Of a stretch of DNA of 45,117 nucleotides, positions 24,441 through 32,758 are shown in pieces. The notes beneath the pieces were generated by a model. It did not search any database. It worked only from the letters and a program-made list of their open reading frames with translations, and was not told the origin of the DNA. Each line of letters starts with the position of its first letter. Position 1 is the first letter of the stretch. This DNA comes from Lachnospiraceae bacterium (GTDB taxonomy: Bacteria; Bacillota; Clostridia; Lachnospirales; Lachnospiraceae), in contig JAETRI010000023.1 in NCBI GenBank assembly GCA_021770245.1, forward strand, positions 1-45,117, given 5' to 3'. The position numbers and the translations under genes are program-made.

Positions 24441-25112
24441 TCAGGACAGGTCCATTCCCTGCCCGGTCCCATACCTCCAGCACAGTCTGGGGACGATCTC
24501 AGGCAGCATCTCCCTGTTCCAGCAGCTGCTGATGTCCGGCCTCAGATCCACTTCCGAGAGGATCTCTTCTTTTTCCTCTGCCCCAAGTGGATGTGCATCA
24601 ATCTCCTGATAGATATCATTTTTATATTCCAGCGTCCGTAGATACGCCTCTTCACTGGTCTGCCCTTCTCTTCCGATCCAGCCCCAATAATCCTTCAGGA
24701 TAGACGCCAGTCCTTTTGTCTCGATTTCTTTTTTCTGTGCATAGGCATTGATGGCAACATATCCATAGGCTTCAAAGTCCGCACCCTCTGCCGGGATGTC
24801 CACATCCGCCAGGGAATCCGGTTCCTGGAGGACCTGCATATAGACATCCCTTCCCTGTGAGATCAGCCAGGAGCGAAAATCGATAAACCCGTCATCCGAA
24901 CAATGGGTCCCGGTCGCCGCACAGGCCGCCCACAGATCATTCCTGTATGCAAGGTCCATATACACACCCCTGATCTCATGCCACCTGGCGATGTCCGCTG
25001 CGGAATACTCCATCAGCTTCTTTCGGGTCGCTTCCAGGACAGCCTCCTGGTCACCACTGCTCACACAGCGGTTGACTTCCGCGATCACCTTCCAGAACCT
25101 CTCTTTATCCAT
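24441..25112 (-). CDS. DUF4240 domain protein
   Basis: A 223-residue protein recognised as DUF4240: it starts MDKERFWKVIAEVNR, followed by DIARWHEIRGVYMDLAYRND and the signature CSDDGFIDFRSWLISQGRDV, then PDSLADV. The family is usually linked to WGR/HEAT-type or polymorphic accessory loci and has no established activity. GGAGG lies before the ATG; a strong stem-loop (25129-25153) covers the preceding gene's end. Ends QGMDLS, a variant of the Met-containing tails. It lies in the T4SS block but looks like cargo. Confidence 0.8.
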   Translation of the reverse strand: MDKERFWKVIAEVNRCVSSGDQEAVLEATRKKLMEYSAADIARWHEIRGVYMDLAYRNDLWAACAATGTHCSDDGFIDFRSWLISQGRDVYMQVLQEPDSLADVDIPAEGADFEAYGYVAINAYAQKKEIETKGLASILKDYWGWIGREGQTSEEAYLRTLEYKNDIYQEIDAHPLGAEEKEEILSEVDLRPDISSCWNREMLPEIVPRLCWRYGTGQGMDLS

Positions 25113-25128
25113 ACCAGCCTCCTTTCCC

Positions 25129-25153
25129 CCGGCCTGTCATAAAGACAGGCCGG
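25129..25153 (-). other. Perfect 10-bp stem-loop across a stop codon
   Basis: CCGGCCTGTC (25129-25138) and GACAGGCCGG (25144-25153) flank a 5-nt loop. On the minus strand it spans the last codons and stop of the 285-residue gene and ends 3 bp before GGAAAGGAGG of the DUF4240 gene. No T-run follows, so it is more likely an RNA processing, stability or coupling element than a terminator. Confidence 0.7.
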
Positions 25154-25994
25154 GCATATGCTTTTCTTCTTCGTCCGATGCGGTTTCTGCCTTCTGCTCT
25201 TCTCCCGTCCATTCCCTCACTTCCCCATAAGAGAATTCTGTTTCCAGGATCTCTTTCGTCTGGTCGGTCAGAGCACCCATACACACCAGGGTGAACTCTT
25301 CCCCCTGCACATTCCTTCCCGGTTCTTTTCCCGGCTGGACAAAGTGATGGATCTGGACACCCAGGACAGTCCCTTCCGGGTGATCCCTGCATACCGACTG
25401 CAGGAAGGGATCCCCTTTCATCTCCTCCAGGGTTTTATGCCCTGGGTGATGGGAAAATCCTGTCATTTTTCCATCTACCAGTGCGTAAACCCTGGAGAAA
25501 TACAGGGCTTCCCCATCTTCCGGAACATACGGCTGCATATCCTCCCGAAACGGATCAAACTTCCGGATATATTCCTCTGCCGCAGACACTAACTCCATCC
25601 TCCCGTCTTCTTTCTGCCTCAGTTTTGGAAAGACCGGATCCCCGTCCAGTTCTCCTTCCTCGATCATTTTGGGGATCTTTTCACGGCTGCCGCCGCCTGC
25701 CAGAAACACAGCCGCCGGTTCCATTTCGTAGGGATACAGACAGAACAGGGAGGAAATACCGCAGATCTCCTCCGCCACCTGCATGCCATACTTTTCCTGC
25801 ACCAGAAGAAATCCGGCACAGATGCTGTCCAGCCATTTCCCCACTGCCCGGTCCGTATCCGGTTCCTCAATAAAGTCCACATACTGTCCCATCTCAACAC
25901 ATTCTTCTGCAAAGTCCGTCCATTTCAGGATATCCTCCTGATGGCATTGGGGAAACCAGGCTTTTGCTGCCTCCACGAACTCTTCTTTCCGCAT
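25137..25994 (-). CDS. Accessory protein of unknown function
   Basis: A 285-residue soluble, acidic protein with no family that I recognise. Features seen: an N-terminal helical segment (MRKEEFVEAAKAWFPQC), a central AAVFLAGGGSREKI segment, a C-terminal half with YFSRVYALVDGKMTGFSHHP and LGVQIHHFVQPGKE (a beta-rich look), then an acidic linker SDEEEKHMPGLSL. The ATG at 25994 follows AGAGGAGAGG and is preferred over a longer frame to 26090, which crosses the neighbouring gene. It sits between the VirB2-like and DUF4240 genes. Confidence 0.6.
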   Translation of the reverse strand: MRKEEFVEAAKAWFPQCHQEDILKWTDFAEECVEMGQYVDFIEEPDTDRAVGKWLDSICAGFLLVQEKYGMQVAEEICGISSLFCLYPYEMEPAAVFLAGGGSREKIPKMIEEGELDGDPVFPKLRQKEDGRMELVSAAEEYIRKFDPFREDMQPYVPEDGEALYFSRVYALVDGKMTGFSHHPGHKTLEEMKGDPFLQSVCRDHPEGTVLGVQIHHFVQPGKEPGRNVQGEEFTLVCMGALTDQTKEILETEFSYGEVREWTGEEQKAETASDEEEKHMPGLSL

Positions 25995-26005
25995 ATCCTC
26001 TCCTC

Positions 26006-26344
26006 TTAAATCCCCACAATGCCCCAGATATAAAGCGGGGCGGTCAGCATGAACACCAGGCAGGCGAACAGGATCACAGGCGGAGCCCATTCGATCTGTC
26101 CGTGCTTGCGGTAGTCCATATAGGCGGTCCCCACCTTCACGAAGAACAGCACAGCCAGGATCAGGTCGATGGCCGGGAACACCACCCGGTTGACCACGGT
26201 CTTGATCTGGGCCGATGCCGTGGTCCAGGTTCCTTCAATGGCCCCTGCCACATCCCCGGTCCCGGCAGCGAAGGCAGTGGTGGCGAACATCATCGCCAGG
26301 ATCAGGCTTACCGCCAGCATTACCATCCATTTTCTTTTTCTCAT
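26006..26344 (-). CDS. VirB2/TrbC-like small membrane protein (DUF3852 type)
   Basis: A 112-residue protein with a cleavable signal sequence (MRKRKWMVMLAVSLILAMMF, then TTAFAAG with an A-x-A cleavage site near 26) followed by two hydrophobic helices (VVFPAIDLILAVLFFVKVG and PPVILFACLVFMLTAPLYI). This layout is that of TrbC/VirB2 pilin-type proteins and of DUF3852 in Clostridia ICEs. It lies upstream of TrbL. It could form the conjugation channel's outer segment. GGAGG 8 nt before ATG. Confidence 0.75.
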   Translation of the reverse strand: MRKRKWMVMLAVSLILAMMFATTAFAAGTGDVAGAIEGTWTTASAQIKTVVNRVVFPAIDLILAVLFFVKVGTAYMDYRKHGQIEWAPPVILFACLVFMLTAPLYIWGIVGI

Positions 26345-26382
26345 TGATCTTTCCTCCTTTTTTCTCTGATGATCTGTTTTTG

Positions 26383-26847
26383 TTACATCTGAAATCCCTG
26401 TCCGGACAGCCCCATTTCCATGAGATCGGCTACCTCGAAGATCTCCGGCTCCCCGTAAAATCTTAAATCTCCCCGGAAGCCTTTCTTCAGAAAGCTGAAT
26501 TCCTCTGCCAGGTCCAGGACCTCCTGCGGTGCATCCACGGGCGTTGCCTGTCTCCAGACGACCCAGTCCCCGCTCTGGTACCTGGGCTGCAGCTTTAAGA
26601 TCACATACTCCTCCGGCACAAACGGCGGATACCGTTTCAGGATGCCGCCCTTTGCATAGTAGGGCTTACCTTCCTGCATCACCGTCAGTTCCATCAGCCG
26701 GAGCGTATCCTCCAGGGAGCTGCACACCCAGCATTCCCGGTCCCCGAAACGGCGCAGCCGGCCATCCTTCCGGATCCCGTCCAGGTTCTCTCTCTTCGTA
26801 TAGTGGTAGACGGCTCCTTCCGGACGCCTTATCTTCTCATACGCCAT
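26383..26847 (-). CDS. Possible ADP-ribosyltransferase-fold (DarT/DUF4433-like) protein
   Basis: A 154-residue protein. The N-terminal third (GAVYHYTKRENLDGIRKDGR, then LRRFGD) has the H-Y-T...N-L-x-x-I...G pattern that opens DarT/DUF4433 and other ADP-ribosyltransferase-like proteins, and a later YVILKLQPRY strand could hold further active-site elements. I cannot place a catalytic Glu with confidence. It ends GLSGQGFQM. It lies between the secreted 566-residue protein and the VirB2-like gene. Good ribosome site (GGAGG, ~9 nt). Confidence 0.45.
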   Translation of the reverse strand: MAYEKIRRPEGAVYHYTKRENLDGIRKDGRLRRFGDRECWVCSSLEDTLRLMELTVMQEGKPYYAKGGILKRYPPFVPEEYVILKLQPRYQSGDWVVWRQATPVDAPQEVLDLAEEFSFLKKGFRGDLRFYGEPEIFEVADLMEMGLSGQGFQM

Positions 26848-26859
26848 GCTCCTGCCCTC

Positions 26860-28560
26860 CTATGACGGATCCTGTGGGGCGATATGCCAGTCCATCCACA
26901 GGTTTCCCCGGATACTGACACTGTCCGACAGATTCATTGACAACATTCCGGTGGGGGTCCAGCTGTCGATCAGCCAGGTGTAGGGAGTGTAGCTCCCGTC
27001 CGGGTACCAGATCGGTGTGAAATGGGTCCTCCGGTGGTAAGTGCTGTACTCGTTTTCCTGAAACTCAAACCGCGCATGGTATCCGCTCCCGGTCCGTTCC
27101 AGGAGACGCCAGAACCGTCCGTACTGGAACTCCGGGAAATACGTCACCGCATTCTGGGCCGGGGTCGTGGCCGAACTCTGGCTGGTGCTTACCCTGGCCG
27201 TCACACTTTCCTGGATCCCGTAACCGGATTTCAGCGTGCTCCCGGAGGCTGTGGGGTTCTTCCCATCCGGTGTGATCCGCATGGCAGCAGACAGGCCTGC
27301 GTGATAGGTATCCAGGTCAAACTCCCACCAGCCATGGTCACACCAGTAGCCGTCATCCTCACCTCTTCTGTGCCATACCCAGTGTTCCTGCCACCAGGGC
27401 CGCCATACACTCCAGTCCGAGGAGAGCCGCTGCTCATTGACCAGCATGGAGCCTGGGGTGAACCCATCGTTCCGGTCATCGGCCTGGGGATCCGGAGGCG
27501 GGTTCTGGTCAAGGTCCACGATGTTGGCGGTGATCACACTCTTTTCCGCATGTCCCCCGCCAGATGCCGAAACAGTGATGCTCATCACCTGGGGCGTGGC
27601 CGGGGTAGTCCACCGGATCCAGACCAGCTGGCTGTCCCCGGAAGGATAATACACGTTGCTGACCCGCATGGTCCTGCCGCCCACATGGAACGTCACCGAC
27701 ACCGGATGGTCCGGATCCGCCTGCCCGCCCCGCACAGTGACGGAAGTGATGACCTCCGTGTTCACCCGGTATTCATAGTCATAGGCCGTCACTTCCGGAG
27801 GGGTGACCAGCTCATTGAACCGGACGATGCCAAGGCCCAGGGAAGACTTTACCTCCTGGTTGGACCGGACGCCGGATCTGGGGCCGCTCCATGCCGGAAA
27901 GCCCAGGTCTCCGGTCTCCAGGAACATGGACAGCGGCAGGTTCTGAAAAGCCACGGTGGGCAGCACCCTGCGGACAGCCCCTCCGGTCACCTCATCGTAA
28001 CAGGCAGCCTCCGTGGCAGTCATGGCCACATACACGCCCTGGAACTTCACATACATGACCGGCTCCAGGAACAGCTTGTACCTGCCGCCGATCAGGGTGT
28101 CAAAATCCATCCCCGTCAGGCCGGCAATGCTGCGGACCACCTGCTCATCTGTAAAGTAGCTCTTGATCGCCTCAATGCTTGCTGCCCCAAGACTTCGGGA
28201 GCTGATGATCCGGGGCAGGGATTGTCCGGGATTCACATACTGGTAGACACCGGTATCCGGCGCGATCCCCTGCCCTCCCAGGTAGGAGATCTTGCACACC
28301 TTCCCAAAAGAATAGGCGATGTTATTCAGGCGCTTATTGGTCAGGTCGATGGGCACGGTCACCGGAGTCCCTCCTTCCGCCTCCACCACAGTCACCCGCA
28401 CACCCTCCATGCCGGGAGTCCAGCTGTTCTGGCTGGTCCCCTGCCCCATGCCCCCGCCTCCGTTGTCAATGTTCCCTTCCCCAACCGCATAGGCTGTGGA
28501 GGGAAAGAGCAGGATGCACATCAGCAGCCCGGCAAGCACCTTCTGAAAAATCTGTTTCAT
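26860..28560 (-). CDS. Large secreted protein of the transfer operon
   Basis: A 566-residue exported protein: the signal peptide is MKQIFQKVLAGLLMCILLFP, then STAYAVG with likely cleavage after A-Y-A. The mature part is rich in Gly, Thr, Ser and aromatic residues. It has beta-rich stretches (VTVVEAEGGTPVTVPIDLT; TEVITSVTVRGG), an unusual Trp/His-rich block (WRPWWQEHWVWHRRGE), and no C-terminal anchor or LPXTG motif. I recognise no domain. AAAGGAG lies 4 nt before ATG 28560; the open frame continues upstream through the next gene without meaning. Its place between Tad genes and T4SS genes suggests a surface or adhesion role. Confidence 0.7.
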   Translation of the reverse strand: MKQIFQKVLAGLLMCILLFPSTAYAVGEGNIDNGGGGMGQGTSQNSWTPGMEGVRVTVVEAEGGTPVTVPIDLTNKRLNNIAYSFGKVCKISYLGGQGIAPDTGVYQYVNPGQSLPRIISSRSLGAASIEAIKSYFTDEQVVRSIAGLTGMDFDTLIGGRYKLFLEPVMYVKFQGVYVAMTATEAACYDEVTGGAVRRVLPTVAFQNLPLSMFLETGDLGFPAWSGPRSGVRSNQEVKSSLGLGIVRFNELVTPPEVTAYDYEYRVNTEVITSVTVRGGQADPDHPVSVTFHVGGRTMRVSNVYYPSGDSQLVWIRWTTPATPQVMSITVSASGGGHAEKSVITANIVDLDQNPPPDPQADDRNDGFTPGSMLVNEQRLSSDWSVWRPWWQEHWVWHRRGEDDGYWCDHGWWEFDLDTYHAGLSAAMRITPDGKNPTASGSTLKSGYGIQESVTARVSTSQSSATTPAQNAVTYFPEFQYGRFWRLLERTGSGYHARFEFQENEYSTYHRRTHFTPIWYPDGSYTPYTWLIDSWTPTGMLSMNLSDSVSIRGNLWMDWHIAPQDPS

Positions 28561-28678
28561 TCGGCTCCTTTCTGTCCGAATGCCGTATACAGCTTCGGAC
28601 GATCTTTCCGCAAAAAAGCACCGCCAGTCTTTGGCGATGCCCTCTTCCCTGATCTTCTTTTTCTGTCCTGTTCCTTTA

Positions 28679-29284
28679 TCAGTCCATGGATCCGATCTTG
28701 TTCCCGTTCTCATACATATCTCCGGCTGTGGTCCCCGAAGCGCCCCCGCCCTGGTTCTCCACCCAGCCGAAGCCGGGGATGTAGATCTGCCCTCCGGAGG
28801 TATCCCCGGCCTGCGGAGTACCCTCCGGCACCACCGGCTCTTCCGGCCTGGTCCCTTCCTCATGCTCTTCCGGCACCGGTTCCCCTTCCACGATCTCCCC
28901 GTCAGGCTTCCTTGTAGGATCATGGAGGACTTCTTCCGGAACCTCCTCCGGCTTTGTCACTTCCTCCTGGAGTTTCTGTTCTTCCTTATCCGTCTGGGGC
29001 GGCAGGGCTTCCTCTGTCTCTTCCATACTTCCGGCTCCTGTCCTTACGACCACTTCGGCTTCTTCCTCTGTGTTGTCAACCACCATTCCCTCCAGTCCGG
29101 CATCCGCTTTGTACGGAATGTCTGCCAGGATGACCGGGGGCTGCTCTGTCTCTTCCGGCAGGATCACATCCTTTGCTCCGGGCTGTTTCCTGAACTGGCT
29201 CCCGATAGCCGCTGCCAGTACGATGCAGATCACGGCACCTCCTGCGATCATCATCCATTTCTTCTGCTTTGATCTCAGTTTCAT
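28679..29284 (-). CDS. DUF6550-like membrane-anchored acidic protein
   Basis: A 201-residue protein with a basic N-terminus, one membrane helix (WMMIAGGAVICIVLAAAIG, about 10-28) and a long extracytoplasmic part dominated by Glu, Pro and Gly (EEAEVVVRT, VTKPEEVPEEVLHDP), ending in a small conserved-looking module (IYIPGFGWVENQGGGASGTT). This matches the DUF6550 type found in Clostridia ICEs as I recall it. It could be a periplasm-like spacer or VirB8/VirB10-like linker. AGGAGG lies 6 nt before the ATG. Confidence 0.6.
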   Translation of the reverse strand: MKLRSKQKKWMMIAGGAVICIVLAAAIGSQFRKQPGAKDVILPEETEQPPVILADIPYKADAGLEGMVVDNTEEEAEVVVRTGAGSMEETEEALPPQTDKEEQKLQEEVTKPEEVPEEVLHDPTRKPDGEIVEGEPVPEEHEEGTRPEEPVVPEGTPQAGDTSGGQIYIPGFGWVENQGGGASGTTAGDMYENGNKIGSMD

Positions 29285-29402
29285 ACTGCTCCTCCTTTTT
29301 TAGTAGATGGATCTTAAATCTCCATGTATCCGTATGCATTTCTCTGTACGACACAACATACCCGAAGTCTTCCCAAAAGTCCAGCATTATCCGATGGAAT
29401 TT

Positions 29403-29948
29403 TCAGAAAACTTCAATATATCCCGCCTGTACCTTCAGACGCATCCGAAGGGGCGGGAACACCTTCCCGGCAAACCGCACCGGCACCTCCAGCGTGACCA
29501 CGGCATCCGCTTCAAAGCGCTGGGCATTCCTGGGATCCGATGGAGCCAGCGGCGCATTCCGTACAGTCACCTGCAGATCCGTGATCTTATACTCCAGCGT
29601 CCCTTCCGCATATTTGACATGGGCACCGCCTTCCGAATGGGTACCCAATACCCGGTCCAGTTCATAGTAGATATCCCCGTCATCCACCGTGGCCTCAAAG
29701 CCGGAGCCATCGCTTGTATATCCCCCGGAATACCCTTCCCGCACCCCATGGTACACGTTGGCGTAATTGTCATTGACCACCACCACGATGGCATCCTGCA
29801 CCGCTTCCTTCACACCGGCAGCCATCAGGTTCAGCCGCAGGTATTCCATGACTCCACACAGGATCAGCAGCAGAGAAAGGGTGATGGCGATTACCAGGGG
29901 GAACGATACCCCACGTTCGTCTTTCAGACATTCCTTCAGCTTCCTCAT
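29403..29948 (-). CDS. TadE-like minor pilin
   Basis: A 181-residue protein with the TadE/TadF plan: a short basic leader (MRKLKECLKDERG), one N-terminal membrane helix (VSFPLVIAITLSLLLILCGV, 14-33) directly after the G, a helical stalk and an extracellular beta-rich domain (ATVDDGDIYYELDRV; FEADAVVTLEVPVRF). TadE-like pseudopilins are processed at the leader and help assemble Tad (type IVc) pili. The ATG overlaps the next upstream gene's stop (29945-29948). Confidence 0.75.
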   Translation of the reverse strand: MRKLKECLKDERGVSFPLVIAITLSLLLILCGVMEYLRLNLMAAGVKEAVQDAIVVVVNDNYANVYHGVREGYSGGYTSDGSGFEATVDDGDIYYELDRVLGTHSEGGAHVKYAEGTLEYKITDLQVTVRNAPLAPSDPRNAQRFEADAVVTLEVPVRFAGKVFPPLRMRLKVQAGYIEVF

Positions 29949-30343
29949 TTCCAGTACACCTCCGATTTCCCGGAAGCCTCCGCCTGAAGCGTCACCGGAA
30001 AGGAGCCGAAGCTGCCGAACAGCCCCAGGTCATACCGGTAAGTCAGCCGGACGCTGATCTCTTCATTCAACTGGATCCGCCCGCTCTTCGACCACTGGAT
30101 CGCAGGTGTCAGACCAGTCTGTTCCGTCAGCACCGCCGCCCTCCTGCTGGTCTCGCTCCCCACCCGCCCGGAGATCTCCGCCTCCCGGCACAGTTCTGTT
30201 GCATAGGTATCCAGCTGCTGTTTGGCGATGAACACCGGCAGGAGCTTCACAGCCAGGGCCAGCACCAGAAAGACACACAACACCAGAACGGCGATATCGA
30301 TGTAGCCATCCCCCTGTTTATCCCGGAACACCCGCTTCAGCAT
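29945..30343 (-). CDS. DUF4320/TadE-like pilin-type protein
   Basis: A 132-residue protein: MLKRVFRDKQGDGYIDIAVL begins it, followed by a hydrophobic helix (VLVLCVFLVLALAVKLLPVF) and a globular beta-rich part (RIQLNEEISVRLTYRYD). The G-D-G-Y-I-D pattern before the helix resembles class III prepilin cleavage sites and the two Flp-like proteins elsewhere in the window. I recall such proteins as DUF4320. It overlaps genes on both sides by 4-7 bp, so translation is coupled through the Tad operon. An open frame upstream to 30484 is not used because AGGG and the overlap favour ATG 30343. Confidence 0.7.
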   Translation of the reverse strand: MLKRVFRDKQGDGYIDIAVLVLCVFLVLALAVKLLPVFIAKQQLDTYATELCREAEISGRVGSETSRRAAVLTEQTGLTPAIQWSKSGRIQLNEEISVRLTYRYDLGLFGSFGSFPVTLQAEASGKSEVYWK

Positions 30344-30888
30344 ATCCCTGCCACCATCCCTTCTTCCTGATCTGTCCGGGCCGTATCGGTCAGCATATGC
30401 CAGGCACCGTCCGCAGGATAGCAGTCGCAGATGACCTGTTCCAGCAGTTCTGCCGCCTGGATATCCACATCCATCCCGCTGCATCCGGGATCCCCCTTCA
30501 CGCTCCCGCCGTCTAACAGCTCTCTGATCTGCCCGGCATCCAGATCCACAAAGCCTTCCGGGGTCATCATGCCCACCGGGCCTTCCGGATGTTGTTGCAG
30601 AAATTCCCGGACAGTCATACCTGCAAAGTCCTCTCTGCGGGAATGATCCTGCTCATCCGGGCACAGGTCCCTTATCATCTCCGAAGGGGTCCCAAACCGG
30701 AGCAGGTAATCCACAAACTCCCTGGAACGGCCCTTCTTCAGTTCCTGATACACCACGGCCTCCATTGCGATCTCTGCCACCTGGTCTGTCAGATCCGGTG
30801 GCAGCTTTTCCTGGAGTATGCGAAGACAGGTCTGGTACTCTGCCCGAAGACGCTCCTTTAACCTTTTTTCTTTCTGTTCTTTTGTCAT
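30337..30888 (-). CDS. Cytoplasmic accessory protein of the Tad operon, unknown
   Basis: A 183-residue acidic soluble protein (MTKEQKEKRLKERLRAEYQT at the start; LRFGTPSEMIRDLCPDEQD, FVDLDAGQIRELLDGG in the middle). No family recognised. GGAGGG 5 nt before ATG 30888 chooses this start over one 18 bp upstream. It sits between the TadC-like gene and the DUF4320 gene, overlapping the latter by 7 bp. Confidence 0.6.
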   Translation of the reverse strand: MTKEQKEKRLKERLRAEYQTCLRILQEKLPPDLTDQVAEIAMEAVVYQELKKGRSREFVDYLLRFGTPSEMIRDLCPDEQDHSRREDFAGMTVREFLQQHPEGPVGMMTPEGFVDLDAGQIRELLDGGSVKGDPGCSGMDVDIQAAELLEQVICDCYPADGAWHMLTDTARTDQEEGMVAGIC

Positions 30889-30934
30889 TGGCCCTCCTTC
30901 CTTCATTCCATTTTTAATCCCATCTCTTCATCCC

Positions 30935-31822
30935 CTAGAACATGCTGCCCATAGATTTGATGATCTCAATCACAATGATCGCCAGGTACATGAACAGGAA
31001 ACACATCAGCATCACAAAGCTGAACACCCGGATCTTCGGCGGGATCTTCTGGGCCTCCTTCTTTAACCGCTGCAGCTCCAGCTGCTTGAAGTCATGGGAG
31101 AGCATCTGGAAGTACATGGCTCCGTCATCTCCCCGCAGCACCCCGATGAGCCCCCGGACCACATCGGAGAGCATGGGGGAATTGAGCCTGGCCTCGAACC
31201 GGGTCAGGGCCGCCTCATAGCTGCTGGAGCGCATATCCGCCACCAGCACCTCCAGTTCCCCGGAAAACTGCTCCCCGGCGTTCTTCTTATAGTTCTCCAC
31301 AATGGAAAGCACATCCCGGCTGTTCTTCAGCTCCTGCTCGATGGTGGATACGAACCGGGGCAGCTCTGTTTCAATCACTCCCCGTTTTTCGGCAAGCAGC
31401 TCATCCGCACGGTTGATCTCCTTAAAATACACCATCACCGAAAGGAACACCACGATCACCGACAGCAGGGGGAATAAAAGCAGCGCCGGGAGGATCCCCA
31501 GCATCACAGCCCCTGCCTTTACCAGTGCATATGCCTGATACGTTTCCGGTTCCAGGTTCAGCCCGCTGGCCTTCAGGATGTTCTTCAGGCGGCTTCTCTT
31601 GTAGGCATCCATCCGGATATAAGGGGCAAACTTCGCCGCCAGTGTCAGTAAATAGGTCTCCAGCGTCTTTGCCGCTGTCTTTTTCTCCCTGCCCGTATTG
31701 ACCATGGCCTTTGAGGTACGAAGGTAGGGAAGGCGCAGCAGATCCGCTGTCACAAAAAACAGGCCCCCTGCCAGCAGCACCCCAAAGGCCGTCAGCAGCC
31801 CCATCATCAACATCGTTGTCAC
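30935..31822 (-). CDS. tadC: TadC-like inner-membrane platform protein
   Basis: A 295-residue type II secretion F-domain protein. It has an N-terminal membrane helix (MLMMGLLTAFGVLLAGGLFF), a cytoplasmic segment, two central helices (GAVMLGILPALLLFPLLSVI and VVFLSVMVYFKEI), the GspF-type cytoplasmic domain (LPRFVSTIEQELKNSRDVLS) and a C-terminal helix (SFVMLMCFLFMYLAIIVIEI). In Tad systems TadB and TadC form the platform on which the TadA motor acts. The start is a GTG at 31822, 9 nt after GGAGG. It follows TadB by 6 bp. Confidence 0.8.
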   Translation of the reverse strand: MTTMLMMGLLTAFGVLLAGGLFFVTADLLRLPYLRTSKAMVNTGREKKTAAKTLETYLLTLAAKFAPYIRMDAYKRSRLKNILKASGLNLEPETYQAYALVKAGAVMLGILPALLLFPLLSVIVVFLSVMVYFKEINRADELLAEKRGVIETELPRFVSTIEQELKNSRDVLSIVENYKKNAGEQFSGELEVLVADMRSSSYEAALTRFEARLNSPMLSDVVRGLIGVLRGDDGAMYFQMLSHDFKQLELQRLKKEAQKIPPKIRVFSFVMLMCFLFMYLAIIVIEIIKSMGSMF

Positions 31823-31828
31823 CTTATA

Positions 31829-32758
31829 TCACCTCCTGTACTCTAACGGTTTGGTCAGCCGGATCACCAGGGCCGTGGAAACAAAGATCAGAGCCGCCGT
31901 CACCGCCAGGATGATCTGCCCCACCGGCGTGAACATCAGCGTCTCATACCAGCTGTGGTTTAAAAAATACATCAGCGGGATGTTCCCAATCACCAGGAAC
32001 ACCATGGTGATGAACTCCTTTCTCGGCTCCGTCACCAGGAATTCCAGCTCTGCGTTCACGATCCGCATATCAGACATCTTGTTCACAATGGGAGTCAGGG
32101 TGGTCTTTAAGCTCCGGTCCAGCTGGCAGTCGCTTAAGGCATCGCACCATTCTTCAAACACGTCATTCTCGATCCGTCCCCGCAGGACCTTTAATGCCGC
32201 CTCCACATCCGGGTTCACCAGCTTCACCTGGGTGACAAAATCCCGGAAGACGTTCTGGACGGGCGGGTTCAAGTAATGCAGGTTCTCCTCCACCGCTGTC
32301 AGGATGTCCTCGTTGCGTAAGTATGCCGTGGTGATGATGGAGAGGGCCGTCTCCAGTTCCGCAGAGACATTCTTTTTATAGTAGTTGGCTGTCAGCCGCA
32401 CATACCAGAACGGCACAAACAGAAATCCGCAGGCCATCACCGGTGCCAGGAAGAAGTTCCCGATCATGATGGCAAAGGAGCCGCCTGCCGCAAACAGGGC
32501 AAGGCTCACTGCACAGACAAGGGAAAACTTATTTCCCCGCCCGGTCATGATCAGGATATCCTGGGCTTCCATGATCTCCTTTTTCAGGATCCCCGGCTTC
32601 TTTCTTCTGGTGGCCTCATTGATCTCGTCCTTCAGTGTCTTCGGTTTCCTAAGGAGAAAGGCGAACAGGTCATCCGTAAACTCCACCGGCCTTAAACGCA
32701 GAAGAAAGAAAAAGCCGGTGATCATCCCGGCACAGGCCAATAACTGGATCATAGTCAT
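31829..32758 (-). CDS. tadB: TadB-like inner-membrane platform protein
   Basis: A 309-residue F-domain protein with an N-terminal helix (IQLLACAGMITGFFFLLRL), central hydrophobic pair (SLVCAVSLALFAAGGSFAIM; FFLAPVMACGFLFVPFWYV), a helical cytoplasmic domain (LETALSIITTAYLRNEDILT) and C-terminal helices (MVFLVIGNIPLMYFLN; IILAVTAALIFVSTALVI). Its ATG overlaps the TadA stop by 4 bp. Together with TadC it should form the pilus assembly platform. Confidence 0.8.
   Translation of the reverse strand: MTMIQLLACAGMITGFFFLLRLRPVEFTDDLFAFLLRKPKTLKDEINEATRRKKPGILKKEIMEAQDILIMTGRGNKFSLVCAVSLALFAAGGSFAIMIGNFFLAPVMACGFLFVPFWYVRLTANYYKKNVSAELETALSIITTAYLRNEDILTAVEENLHYLNPPVQNVFRDFVTQVKLVNPDVEAALKVLRGRIENDVFEEWCDALSDCQLDRSLKTTLTPIVNKMSDMRIVNAELEFLVTEPRKEFITMVFLVIGNIPLMYFLNHSWYETLMFTPVGQIILAVTAALIFVSTALVIRLTKPLEYRR

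Noticed and set aside
27022-28917. 631-codon open frame on the plus strand
   Set aside because: It lies opposite the secreted-protein gene, has no ribosome site, its composition (His, Pro, Arg) is that of an antisense frame, and the minus-strand gene has a signal peptide and good start.
29285-29387. Start of an ORF (MLDFWEDFGYVV...) between the TadE-like and DUF6550-like genes
   Set aside because: No good ribosome site, and the frame then runs through the next gene as a shadow. Possibly a decayed remnant.
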